64,000 bases of DNA, from assembly GCA_034436555.1 (NCBI GenBank), contig DAOTUU010000033.1, forward strand, positions 1 through 64,000, given 5' to 3'. The notes under the pieces were generated by a model. The model was not told the DNA's origin. It did no database searches and saw nothing but the letters and a program-made list of their open reading frames with translations. A program made the position numbers and the translations under genes. The stretch comes from JAFMJV01 sp034436555 (lineage in GTDB: Bacteria > Chloroflexota > Limnocylindria > Limnocylindrales > CSP1-4). Positions 1-8,640 of this stretch are shown piece after piece (position 1 is the stretch's first letter; each line of letters opens with the position of its first letter).

Positions 1-20
1 GGTTATGCGGGTGGTCGGAG

Positions 21-1853
21 TCAAGAGGCCTCCTCGTCGAGCCGAGCGAGGAGGCCATCGAAGACCCTCTGGCGCCCGAGCTGGCCCTTGGCGAGGGCGT
101 CCTCGCGCTGGCGCTCGAGGGTCGGGCGGAAGTCCGGGGTGGTCACGAAGCACGTGCACGATTCGCAGATCGTCTCGTACTGGCAGTCCAGGGCGACCGG
201 CCGGGCGCAGTACCCGTTGCCCAGCAGCCGGCGGTCCATCTCGTGTCGGAGCCTCGCCATCTCGCTGCCCTCGACCTCCGCGGGCAGCTCCCTGGGCCGG
301 GTGTAGAGCGCCTCGACCCTCTCGCTCACCGCGAAGTACTCGTCGGCCACGGTGCGGTCGGCGATGCGCGCGTAGACGAGCGTCATGCTCATGGAGCGGT
401 GGCCGAGGAGCGCCGCGATCGCCTCGAGCGACATCCCGCGGTTGATCGCCTGGGTGGCGAGCGTGTGGCGCAGCTGGTGGGGCACCACGTGACCGATGCC
501 GGCCGCGGCCGCCGCTTTGGCGACAGCCCGCTCCACGCGGTCGGCCGGGATCGGCCGTCCCCGCTCGATGAACAGGAGGTCGGAGCGCAGGCCGCTCGGG
601 CGATGGGCCAGCCACTCGTCGAGCATGTCCTTGAGCTGCGGGTGGAGCGGGATGTACCGGTCGGTGTGGAGCTTGCCCAGCGGGACATGCAGCCAGTAGG
701 CCGACCCGATGCGCACCACGGCGTCCACGGTGAGCCCGAGGAACTCCCCGCGGCGCAGGCCCGTGCGGGCGAGGAACTCGACGCACAGGCGCACGAACGG
801 GTCGGGGTCGGCACGCGCCGCGGCCAGCAGCCTGGCGGCTGCCGCGTCGTCGAGGAACCGGGGCAGCGTCTCGTCCGCGATGGGCAGGTCGCCGCTGAAC
901 AGCGGCACCCGGGCCGGGGCGTCCTCCCATCCCCACTCGATGATGCGCTCGAAGAACGCGCGCACCACGCCGAGCCGCTCGCGGATCGTGTGCCGGTGGA
1001 GCCGCGGCCCGCGCCGGGTCGGTCGCTCCGCCAGCCACAGCCTGTATGCCTCGACGTGCCGTCGCCCGATGTCCGCGGCATCCCGCACATCCAGGTCCCG
1101 CTCGCAGGTGACGCGCGCGAACTCGCGCAGCACGGCCTCATGCCGCCGCTGGGTGCCCGGCCGGACGACGAGGCCGACCTGTCCGAGATGGCGCTCCAGG
1201 GTCTCGACCAGCCGTGGCGCGCGCGTCCGGAGGGCGACCCACTGGGCCTCCCGCTCCGATGCCCTGTCCGGGGTCTGGCGACGGGGCAGCTCGTCGCACA
1301 TGCCGGCGTGGAACAGGGTGGCCTCCAGGCCGAACAGCCCCGACCGCAGGTCGCGCCCCCGCCCGGGCGCACCCGACGCGGCCCGGGCCCGGTCGAGCTC
1401 CGCCCGGGCCCGGTCGAGCCCGGCGTGGGTGAGCCCGTCCGGCGCGACCCCCTCGAGCGCGCAGACGTGGACCAGCGCGCGCCACTGGCGGTCGATGGCG
1501 GCCGGTCCGAAGCCGATGCCCGCGGCGCTCGCCCGGAAGCGGGCGAAGAAGTCCGGGTGGTGGCGGGCGACGATGTCAGCGAGATGGACACGCCGGCCGA
1601 GCAGGTATGCCGCGCTCGGGCGCAGCCGGCGCGTGGCGATGAGCCAGGTCACGAAGCGACGGATCTTGACGTTCAGGGCGAGCTGCTCGCCGACATCGAG
1701 CGCCAGCCACCCCTCGCCATCCCCGAAGCGGGCGCAGAAGGCACGCCCGCCCCAGGCCCAGGGGTGGTCGACCTTCGTGCCCGCGAGCTCGAGCTCCCGC
1801 GCGTACTCGGCGACCAGCGCCTCATGCTCGACCGAGAGCGCCAGGGCGGTCAC
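21..1853 (-). CDS. tnpB: Tn554-type site-specific tyrosine recombinase TnpB
   Basis: A 610-aa site-specific recombinase of the phage-integrase superfamily, close to the 630 aa of Tn554 TnpB. The catalytic domain occupies about residues 330-510 and all expected residues are visible: Arg367 (TGLRRGE), Lys394, the HQLRH box (His459, Arg462), His485 (LLGHRS) and the nucleophile Tyr494. A C-terminal cysteine cluster (Cys549, 557, 563, 566, 568) is typical of this subfamily and may bind metal. The N-terminal 320 residues would include the core-binding part. It starts at a GTG whose bases overlap the tnpA stop codon (GTGA), so the two are probably translationally coupled. It should act with TnpA, and possibly an off-window TnpC, to insert the element at a specific site. 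The frame is intact, so the product may be active. Confidence 0.85.
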   Translation of the reverse strand: MTALALSVEHEALVAEYARELELAGTKVDHPWAWGGRAFCARFGDGEGWLALDVGEQLALNVKIRRFVTWLIATRRLRPSAAYLLGRRVHLADIVARHHPDFFARFRASAAGIGFGPAAIDRQWRALVHVCALEGVAPDGLTHAGLDRARAELDRARAASGAPGRGRDLRSGLFGLEATLFHAGMCDELPRRQTPDRASEREAQWVALRTRAPRLVETLERHLGQVGLVVRPGTQRRHEAVLREFARVTCERDLDVRDAADIGRRHVEAYRLWLAERPTRRGPRLHRHTIRERLGVVRAFFERIIEWGWEDAPARVPLFSGDLPIADETLPRFLDDAAAARLLAAARADPDPFVRLCVEFLARTGLRRGEFLGLTVDAVVRIGSAYWLHVPLGKLHTDRYIPLHPQLKDMLDEWLAHRPSGLRSDLLFIERGRPIPADRVERAVAKAAAAAGIGHVVPHQLRHTLATQAINRGMSLEAIAALLGHRSMSMTLVYARIADRTVADEYFAVSERVEALYTRPRELPAEVEGSEMARLRHEMDRRLLGNGYCARPVALDCQYETICESCTCFVTTPDFRPTLERQREDALAKGQLGRQRVFDGLLARLDEEAS

Positions 1854-2887
1854 AGCGGGACTCCCATCGCGTCCGCCTCGAGGGCCTCGACCGCACGCGC
1901 GTACTCGGTGGCGAGCCACGCGTCGGTGAGATGGAGATACATCCGGGTCGATTCGATGGAGCGGTGTCCGGCCTGGGCCTGGACCGCCTCGAGCGCCATG
2001 CCGGCCTCGCGCAGGCGGGTCAGGCAGGTGTGGCGCAGCTGGTGGCAGGTGGCGTGGCCGAGGCCCGCCCGATCGCGGGCGCCGCGGAGGATCTGGTCGA
2101 GGCCGGCCGCCGAGAGGGGCCTCCCCCGGTGCGCCCCCTTGAGGACCACGAACACCGCCTCGGTCGGGGTCTCCGGCCGCTCGGCCGCGAGATATCCGGC
2201 GAGGGTCGCGAAGAAGCGGCCCGACACCGGCACGACGCGCTGGTGGCCACCCTTGCCCTCCGCGACGAACACGCGCCGCCGGCCGGGGTCGAGGTCGGCG
2301 AGGCGCAGGCCGAGCACCTCGCACCGGCGCAGACCACCCAGCAGCATCGCCTCGACCATGGCGCGGTCCCGTCGGGTCCGGAGCGCCGCGAGCAGGGCAT
2401 CGACCTGCTCGGGCGGCAGGATCCGTGGCAGGGTGCGCGGGACCCGGAGCAGTGACAGGGATCGTCCGGCCGGCCGATCCCGGATGCGGCGGACGGCGAG
2501 CCCGCGGGGCACCGGATCGGCGGTGATGCCGGCGTCGCCCCGGGCGACGAGGTACCGGAACAGGCCCGACACGCTCGAGAGACGGCGCCTGATGGTGCGT
2601 GTGGCGAGCCCGCTGGCCCCATCCTCGAGCCGGATCACCCTCGATGAGGCCCGCGCCGCCCGCTGTGCCTCGATGAACGCGAACACGTCGCTCGTGGTCA
2701 CGGCCGCCGGATCCCTGGGCACCAGCGTGAAGAACACCTTGAGGTCGAAGGCGGTGGCGAGGGCCGTGTCGGGACGCGCCCGCGCGGCCACGAAGGCGAG
2801 GTATGCGTCCACCATCGGGTGCCCGAGCGTGAACCGCATCATGCCGTCGGGGCCGCTGCCCCGGGTGAGCGCGGGTGACCAGGTCAC
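1850..2887 (-). CDS. tnpA: Tn554-type site-specific tyrosine recombinase TnpA
   Basis: A 345-aa tyrosine recombinase resembling Tn554 TnpA (about 360 aa). It has an N-terminal SAM-like core-binding domain (about 20-135) and a catalytic domain (about 155-335) with Arg187 (GGLRRCE), Lys212 (GKGGHQR), His282 and Arg285 (HQLRH), His308 (AGHRS) and Tyr317. The GTG at 2887 is preferred because AGGAG lies 6 nt upstream (minus strand); an in-frame ATG at 2941 would add 18 residues reaching into the junction with the IS21 remnant. The last 4 bp overlap the tnpB start. The catalytic set is complete, so it could be functional. A generic XerC/XerD-type integrase is the alternative, but the paired 345+610 aa layout favours the Tn554 family. 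Confidence 0.82.
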   Translation of the reverse strand: MTWSPALTRGSGPDGMMRFTLGHPMVDAYLAFVAARARPDTALATAFDLKVFFTLVPRDPAAVTTSDVFAFIEAQRAARASSRVIRLEDGASGLATRTIRRRLSSVSGLFRYLVARGDAGITADPVPRGLAVRRIRDRPAGRSLSLLRVPRTLPRILPPEQVDALLAALRTRRDRAMVEAMLLGGLRRCEVLGLRLADLDPGRRRVFVAEGKGGHQRVVPVSGRFFATLAGYLAAERPETPTEAVFVVLKGAHRGRPLSAAGLDQILRGARDRAGLGHATCHQLRHTCLTRLREAGMALEAVQAQAGHRSIESTRMYLHLTDAWLATEYARAVEALEADAMGVPL

Positions 2888-2959
2888 GATGGTCTCCTGT
2901 CCGCGGGTGACGCGGGCTCGCCCTCGCTGGGCCCGCCACATCACCGACATATCATCGGC

Positions 2960-3910
2960 GTGCCGACCTATCTGCTCACCGACAACGAGCGGACGGTCAC
3001 GGTCGACCGCGTCGCGGGGGTGCCCGTGCGCCATCCGGAGGTCGTGGCCGCCGGTCGCCACTATGGCGCCACGGTCCTGGCCTGCGCGCCCTTCGACCCC
3101 GAGACCAAGGGCGGCGCGGAGGCGACGGTCCGGATCGCGAAGGCGGACCTGGTGCCGACGGACGCGAACCTGCGTCCGGCATATCGCTCGTTCGCGGAGC
3201 TGGCGGCCGCCTGCGCGGCCTTCTGCTCGGAGGTCAACGGCCGCGTCCACCGGGAGACCGCCCGCCGACCCGACGATGCCCTCGCCGTCGAGCGTGCCCA
3301 TCTGCACGTCCTGCCGGTGGAGCCATACACCGCGGCGCTCGGCGAGAGCCGGACCGTCGGCGACGACCAGACCGTGCGCCTGGGCTCGGTGCGCTACTCC
3401 GTGCCCCGGGAGCACGTCGGCGAGGAGGTCTGGGTGCGCGTCACCGGCGACGAGGTGGTCATCGTGGCGCGCACGTCCGCGGGCCTCCGCGAGGTCGCCC
3501 GCCACGAGCGCTCCACCCCGGGGAACCCGCGCATCGAGGACGCTCACTATCCCGACCATCCATCCGGACGCGCCATCCGCCCCCGACCCCGGCCGGTCCA
3601 CCCGGAGGAGCGGGCCTTCCTGGCCATCGGCCCGGGTGCGGAGGGCTGGCTCATCGAGGCGGCGGCGACCGGTGCCGTGCGCATCCGCTCGAAGATGGCC
3701 CGGGCGGTGGAGCTCTCGGCCATCCTGGGCGCGGCGCGCGTGGACGGGGCGCTCGCGCTCGCGGCGGCGGCGGGTCGGTTCGCCGACGGCGACCTCGCCT
3801 CGATCTGCGACCACCTCGCGGCCCACGACCCCGGTGCGGACCTCACCATCCCCGATGAGGCGTCCAGCGTCCAGCCGGGCACCGGCGCCTGGGCGGCCTT
3901 CGGACGATGA
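2960..3910 (+). pseudogene. istA: IS21-family transposase IstA, 5'-truncated
   Basis: The reading frame begins abruptly with VPTYLLTDNERTV, which matches the IstA segment carrying the second catalytic Asp (LLTDN), and continues through the C-terminal Mu-transposase-like beta domain (RLGSVRYSVP) to the stop. Full IstA is about 480-520 aa; only about 316 aa remain, so the helix-turn-helix DNA-binding region and the first catalytic Asp are missing. The GTG at 2960 lies in the middle of the ancestral gene and is not a native start. The TGA overlaps the istB ATG (ATGA), the normal IS21 arrangement. Disruption coincides with the end of the Tn554-type element, so that insertion or an associated deletion probably broke it. 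Confidence 0.8.
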
Positions 3911-4680
3911 GGCCGCCCGAGCCACCGGCGCTGCCGGCGGAGCTGACGGCGGTCCTGTCCCGACTGCGCCTGCCCTACATCCGGCGCGCCGCGCCGGAGG
4001 TGCTGGCGGTCGCCCGGGCCCAGCGCTGGGACCCTGCCGAGACCCTCCGAGTGCTGCTCGTCGAGGAGGCCGCCGGCCGGGACGCCGCCACGAAGGCGAC
4101 CCGTCGGCGGGCCGCCGGATTCCCCTCGGGCAAGACGCTCGAGTCCTGGCGGGAGACCGAGTCCGCCATCCCGCTGCCGACCCAGCACGCCCTCGCCACG
4201 CTCGAGTGGCTGGGGCGGGCCGAGAACCTCGTGCTCGCGGGCCCGAGCGGCACGGGCAAGACCCACTGGTGCGAGGCGCTCGCGGCGCGGGCCATCGAGT
4301 CGGGCCACCGGGTGGCCTGGTTCAGCCTGGAGTCGCTCACCGCGACGATCGGGCGGGCCCGGGTCGACGGCTCGGTGTCCCGGGTGGTCGCGCGCATCTG
4401 CCGCTCCGACCTCATCGTCATCGACGACATCGGGATGCTGCCCGCGGGCCAGGAGGCGGCCGAGGCGTTCTACCGGGTCGTCGACGCCGCCTACGAGCGG
4501 CGCAGCGTGGCGGTGGCCTCCAATCTCCATCCGTCGGGCTTCGACACCATCATGCCGAAGACGCTCGCGACGGCCACCGTCGACCGGCTCCTCCACCACG
4601 CCCACGTGGTGCTCACCGAGGGAGCCTCCTACCGCCTCGCCGAGGCGACCGCGGGCAAGGGGGTGGTGCCGCTGGCCTGA
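3907..4680 (+). CDS. istB: IS21-family helper ATPase IstB
   Basis: A 257-aa AAA+ ATPase that in IS21 elements assembles on target DNA and stimulates IstA. Walker A (GPSGTGKTH) is at residues 112-120 and Walker B (LIVIDDIG) at about 169-176, followed by a sensor-type segment (VAVASNLHPSGFD). Length and motifs are those of full-size IstB, and the start ATG overlaps the istA stop. The protein looks intact, but its partner IstA is truncated, so this copy cannot transpose alone; it might still serve related elements elsewhere. DnaC/DnaA-like loaders are related in fold, but the istA neighbour settles the assignment. Confidence 0.92.
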   Translation: MRPPEPPALPAELTAVLSRLRLPYIRRAAPEVLAVARAQRWDPAETLRVLLVEEAAGRDAATKATRRRAAGFPSGKTLESWRETESAIPLPTQHALATLEWLGRAENLVLAGPSGTGKTHWCEALAARAIESGHRVAWFSLESLTATIGRARVDGSVSRVVARICRSDLIVIDDIGMLPAGQEAAEAFYRVVDAAYERRSVAVASNLHPSGFDTIMPKTLATATVDRLLHHAHVVLTEGASYRLAEATAGKGVVPLA

Positions 4681-4700
4681 CCGATCAGGACACCACACGT

Positions 4701-4760
4701 CCGCCGGCGTGGAGTTCTCGTGTCCGCCGACGTGGAGGAATGGTGCCCGCCAGCGTGGAG
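4701..4760 (+). repeat. Three 23-bp spaced repeats at IS21 right end
   Basis: CCGCCGGCGTGGAG (4701-4714), CCGCCGACGTGGAG (4724-4737) and CCGCCAGCGTGGAG (4747-4760) recur with exactly 23-bp spacing. Multiple short repeats near each terminus are a hallmark of IS21 elements and are IstA binding sites in the family. They lie directly after istB, which supports this as the right end. Confidence 0.75.
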
Positions 4761-4773
4761 ATTCACATGTCCC

Positions 4774-6066
4774 TTGACAGAGCCGTCAGGCCGTGGCCGA
4801 CCCAGGCTCCAGCGACCCGACCGCGACCAGGTGGAGCTGCGGCCCACCCACCTCGACGGGCTCCTGCCGCCCGACCACCGGGCGCGCCTGGTGTGGGACT
4901 TCGTGGAGGGCCTCGACCTGTCGCCGCTGCACGACCGCATCCGGGCGGTCGAGGGCCACCCGGGCCGGCCGCCCATCGACCCCGCCATCCTCGTCTCGCT
5001 CTGGCTGTACGCCACGCTCGAGGGGGTGGGCTCGGCGCGCGCACTGGCGCGCCTGTGCGGGGAGCACGACGCGTACCGCTGGCTGTGCGGCGGCGTGGGC
5101 GTCAACCACCACACGCTCGCGGACGCGCGGGTCGACCACGCCGACGTGCTCGACCGGCTGCTGACCGACAGCGTGGCGGCGCTCGTCGCGGACGGCCTGG
5201 TGACCCTCGACCGGGTGGCCCAGGACGGCATGCGCGTGCGCGCCTCGGCGGGCGCCGCGAGCTTCCGGCGCCGGGACGCCCTCGGCGCGGCGCTCGCCGA
5301 CGCGGAGGCCCGGGTCGCGGCCCTGCGCGCGGAGCTGGGGGACGACCCCGCGGCCACGAGCCGGCGGGTGGCCGCCGCGCGCGAGCGGGCTGCGAGGGAG
5401 CGCGCCGAGCGGGTCCGTCATGCGCTCGGCCGGCTGCCCGCCGTGGAGGCGGCCCGGAGGCGCGGCGGCAGGGCGCCCGAGGACGCCCGGGCCTCGACCA
5501 CCGACCCCGAGGCGCGCGTGATGAAGATGGCCGACGGCGGCTTCCGGCCCGCCCTCAACGCCCAGCTCGCGACGGACACCGTGAGCCAGGTCATCGTGGG
5601 TGTCGACGTGGGCGATGTCGGCTCCGACCACGGCGCGCTCACGCCCATGCTCGCCCAGCTCACGGCCCGTCATGGCCGGGCTCCGGGCGCCATGCTCGTG
5701 GACGGCGGCTTCGTCAACCTCGCCGAGATCGAGGCGCTCGCCCACAGCCACTGCGGCACGACCCTCTACGCGCCCCCCGCCACACCCCGCGACCCCGCCC
5801 GCGACCCGCATGCCCCGCTGCCGGGCGACCATCCCGCCGTGGCCGCCTGGCGGGTGCGGATGGGCACCGACGCGGCGAAGCGCATCTACCGCGAGCGGGC
5901 GTCCGCCGCCGAGTGTGTCAACGCCCTCGCCCGCAACCGGGGTCTGCGCCAGCTGCCCGTCCGGGGCCTCGCGAAGGCACGGGCCGTGCTGCTCTGGTTC
6001 GCCCTCGCCCACAACCTCATGCGGACCGTGGCCCTGCGGCAGGCGGCCATGGCAGGGGCGGCCTGA
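4774..6066 (+). CDS. IS1182-family DDE transposase
   Basis: About 430 aa. The N-terminal domain (about residues 10-140) carries the family-typical GRPRLQRPDRDQVELRP start and a VEGLDLSPLHDRI stretch. A DDE catalytic core follows, with Asp in VAQDGMRVRA, Asp in LVDGGFVN and Glu in the RERASAAECVNA segment. A charged Arg/Ala-rich insert of about 100 aa separates the first two, as in IS1182. No ATG lies near the conserved N-terminus. A TTG at 4774 sits at the very end of the upstream IS21 element; GTGs at 4720 and 4732 would read through IS21 repeats. The native start may therefore have been lost or replaced by IS21. I could not find matching terminal inverted repeats. The catalytic region looks intact. 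Confidence 0.82.
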   Translation: MTEPSGRGRPRLQRPDRDQVELRPTHLDGLLPPDHRARLVWDFVEGLDLSPLHDRIRAVEGHPGRPPIDPAILVSLWLYATLEGVGSARALARLCGEHDAYRWLCGGVGVNHHTLADARVDHADVLDRLLTDSVAALVADGLVTLDRVAQDGMRVRASAGAASFRRRDALGAALADAEARVAALRAELGDDPAATSRRVAAARERAARERAERVRHALGRLPAVEAARRRGGRAPEDARASTTDPEARVMKMADGGFRPALNAQLATDTVSQVIVGVDVGDVGSDHGALTPMLAQLTARHGRAPGAMLVDGGFVNLAEIEALAHSHCGTTLYAPPATPRDPARDPHAPLPGDHPAVAAWRVRMGTDAAKRIYRERASAAECVNALARNRGLRQLPVRGLAKARAVLLWFALAHNLMRTVALRQAAMAGAA

Positions 6067-6251
6067 TGGGAGGGGATGGGGCCGCACATGCCCGCCGAGG
6101 CCACGCCCACGCACCACGATCGCCTCACCCGACCACATCACGCCCTGCCATCACCAGCCGGATCACCGAGGATCACCCATGATCGAGGCCGGCGACGCCC
6201 TCAGCCCCCCACGCGTACCCCATGCGTGTTTGGTTCACGGGCTCTGAGCTG

Positions 6252-7246
6252 ATGGATGAGCGTACCCGCTACGTCGGGCTTGACGTGCACAAGGCTTCGA
6301 TCGCGGTCTCGGTGGCCGGGGCCTTCGGAGACCCCGAGGACCACGGCACGATCGCCAACGATGCCGAGTCTTCGTGCCGCCCGCCGCCATCCGGGTGCTG
6401 CGCGACCTCACCCGCTGCCGCAAGCGGCTCATCCAGGCCCGCGCACAGGAGGGCCAGCGGGTCGCCAAGACGCTCGAGGACGCCGGCATCAGGCTGGGCT
6501 CCGTCGCCTCGGACGTGCTGGGCGTCTCGGGCCGGGCGATGCTCCGGGCCCTCATCGCGGGCGAGCGCGACCCGGACGTCATCGCGGCGCTCGCCCGGGG
6601 CCGGCTGCGCGACAAGGCGCCCCAGCTTCGGGAGGCGCTCCGGGGCCGCTTCGGCGAGCACCACGCCCTGATCGTCCGCCTCGCGCTCGAGCACATCGCC
6701 GGGCTGGAGCGCTCCATCGAGACGCTCGACGGGGCGGTGGAGCGGGCGATGGCCCCTTTCGCGCGGGCCCGTGACCGTCTGGACACGATCCCGGGGGTGG
6801 GCAGGCGCGCCGCCGAGACGATCGTCGCGGAGATCGGGGTCGACATGGGCGTCTTCCCGACCGCCGCCCACCTCGCGTCGTGGGCCGGCCGCAGCCCCGG
6901 CAACGACGTGACCGGCGGCAAGCGTCGGTCCGGCCGGACGCGCAAGGGCGACGTCTGGCTGGGCGATGTCCTGACCGAGTGCGCCTGGGAGGCCGCCCGG
7001 ACCCGCGACACCTACCTCAAGGCCCAGTTCTGGCGCCTCGCCCGACGCATCGGCAGGAAGAAGGCCGCGATCGCCGTGGGCCACTCGATGCTGGTCATCG
7101 CCTGGCATCTGCTCGCCCAGGACCGCGACTACCAGGAGCTGGGTGGCGACTGCTTTACCCGCCGCGACACCAACCGCGCCAGGTGTCGCGCCGTCAGCCA
7201 GCTCGAGGCACTGGGCTACCGGGTCACGATTGAGCCCGCCGCCTGA
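6252..7246 (+). pseudogene. IS110-family transposase with internal deletion
   Basis: The frame opens with MDERTRYVGLDVHKASIAV, the RuvC-like DEDD N-terminus of IS110 enzymes with its first Asp. At about 6370 it breaks into another frame that resumes at FVPPAAIRVLRDLTR, normally about 100 residues further on. Roughly 250-300 bp, including other DEDD residues, are therefore missing, with a frameshift. The rest is a good IS110 C-terminal half: IPGVGRRAAETIVAEIG (helix-hairpin-helix-like) and the Tnp_20 region with LASWAGRSPGND and a KRRSGRTRKG segment near where the catalytic Ser is expected. It cannot make an active enzyme. IS110 relatives use a bridge RNA from a non-coding flank; the 185 bp before this gene (6067-6251) could be a relic of one, but nothing shows that directly. 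Confidence 0.82.
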
Positions 7247-7494
7247 CCACCGCCACAACTCACTCACCTCTCAGAACAGGCATTGTCCGTGGGTTCGCCT
7301 CGCACACCATGCTCCTCAGCTGATTGGGCGCCATGCCATCGCCGGCGAAACGCCTGCCGCCCGGTACCGGCCCGCGAGGGTATCCCGCCCGAGATTGGTA
7401 TCCGCAGTTCTGCTTATCGGCACCTTCCGATGAACATCAGCATGCTCAGGGCTGCCCCCATCCGCGGTCAAAGACCCTGAGTTGGGAGGTTGGC

Positions 7495-8636
7495 ATGAAA
7501 CGACTCGTTGGCGCGGTCTCGACGGCGATGCTGATGGCAATCATGGTCACCCCAGTAACCGCAGCCCGTTCCCCAGGGTTCAACGTGGCCTGGACCCGAC
7601 TATCCGAGGCGTGCTGCGCGGCGCGACGGGCGCGGACGCTGACGGCGCGGTCGCGGTATACGCGGTGCATGCAGACGATGACGGTCTCGCCTTTGAGCCG
7701 CTCACCACCGTGCCGGTGTCAGGCTCCTTCGTCATCCGTCTCGTCGGTAGCGCAGGCATCCGGGCGCAGGCGATTGCCGACGCGAATGACGGCTACGTCA
7801 ACATCGCCGTCCCGGCTGTCACGGATCAGGGCCGTACCATCACCTTCGGCACGCTCGAGGACCCCGGGTCGCACGCGGACGCCGCGAACGCGCTCCGTGT
7901 CAAGCTCATGGCCAATCACCCGAGACTGCACGGCGACAGCGCACTGCTCCGGCGCATCCGAAAGACGGGCGGCGCCTCGCCCGCGGGCTACCATCCGACA
8001 TGGTGCAACTATCAGGTCTCAGGCACCAGCAACGAGGACACCTCCGTTGGCGAGATGCATGTCATCGCTGGTGTGACCGAGACGTTCAAGTACGCCCAAG
8101 GCAACGTCGCTGACACCGACGTCTCCGTGGCGGTGAACATTGCTGGGGGCGCGGGCGGCTATCAGCTTGACGGCACATACCACGTGAGCAATTCGGACCA
8201 GGTCGTGATTGGCCGCACCCGATCGGGCGCCTACGGAAAGGTACTCAAGAGCGAATTCCACTACGTGAGGTACCACAAGCCCGGCACGGCGTATCCACTC
8301 GACTGCCTCGCCGCCGACGACGACTACATCATCGCGACCCGCTGGAATGGCGGCTGGGCCGAAGGCTCCGACGTGTCATCACTCGACAACAGGTGTGGCG
8401 CGCTGCACCACAGCAACTACTACCAGGGCGACGACTTCTACCGGGACCAGAACGACCTGAGGACCTGGAGCGGCGCGGCCACGGTCTTCGGCGTCGGCTT
8501 CACGGCGAAAAGCGGCGCGTCGTCGCGCGTCACGATCTCGTACACATTCGGTGGCGCGAGCGGCTCGCACTGCTGGTTGTGCGGCAGCGACGGATACCCC
8601 GGGAGCGCCCATCGCATCTACGTCGACAAGGTCTGA
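7495..8636 (+). CDS. Secreted hypothetical protein, apparent frameshift near 7590
   Basis: The best start is ATG 7495, with GGAGG 5 nt upstream. It encodes a clear signal peptide (MKRLVGAVSTAMLMAIMVTP then VTA-A) in one frame. The protein-like mature region lies in the next frame from about 7590 to 8636, so one base seems lost between about 7570 and 7610, perhaps in the CCCC run near 7570. Read without the shift, the downstream frame would have to start at a weak TTG at 7482. The mature part begins like a beta-sandwich or carboxypeptidase-regulatory domain (DPTIRGVLRGATG...VAVYAVHADD) and ends in a Gly/Ser/Tyr-rich region with five cysteines (TWCNY, LDCLA, NRCGA, HCWLC), suited to disulfides outside the cell. 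It ends 4 bp before a lipoprotein gene. GC looks lower than its neighbours, hinting at foreign origin. Function unknown. Confidence 0.6.
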
Positions 8637-8640
8637 GGCG

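Larger units (their letters stand above)
1..2945 (-). mobile_element. Tn554-type transposon, partial (recombinase end)
   Basis: Two overlapping tyrosine recombinase genes of the sizes and order seen in Tn554 (TnpA about 360 aa, TnpB about 630 aa) lie here on the minus strand. In Tn554 the tnpA start lies close to the element end, so one terminus is expected just beyond 2887, where the sequence changes abruptly into an IS21 fragment (about 2945-2960). A third gene, tnpC, and any cargo would lie left of position 1, outside the window. The boundary is inferred from gene content; I could not define the terminus to the base. Confidence 0.6.
2951..4779 (+). mobile_element. IS21-family insertion sequence, left part missing
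   Basis: The 3' two-thirds of istA, an intact istB overlapping it by 4 bp, and a right end carrying three 23-bp repeats are present. The left end and the istA N-terminal region are absent. The right boundary is placed at the TTGACA ending at 4779, because its reverse complement begins TGTCAAG, in the style of many IS21-family termini. That placement is inference. Confidence 0.65.

Noticed and set aside
4701..4760. CRISPR-like spaced repeats
   Set aside because: 14-bp repeats with 9-bp gaps at the end of istB fit IS21 terminal repeats.
243..6182. A 1979-codon open frame on the plus strand across the mobile region
   Set aside because: It runs antisense to or out of frame with the recombinase, istA, istB and transposase genes and is low-complexity Arg/Gly/Pro-rich, as expected from 70% GC DNA.
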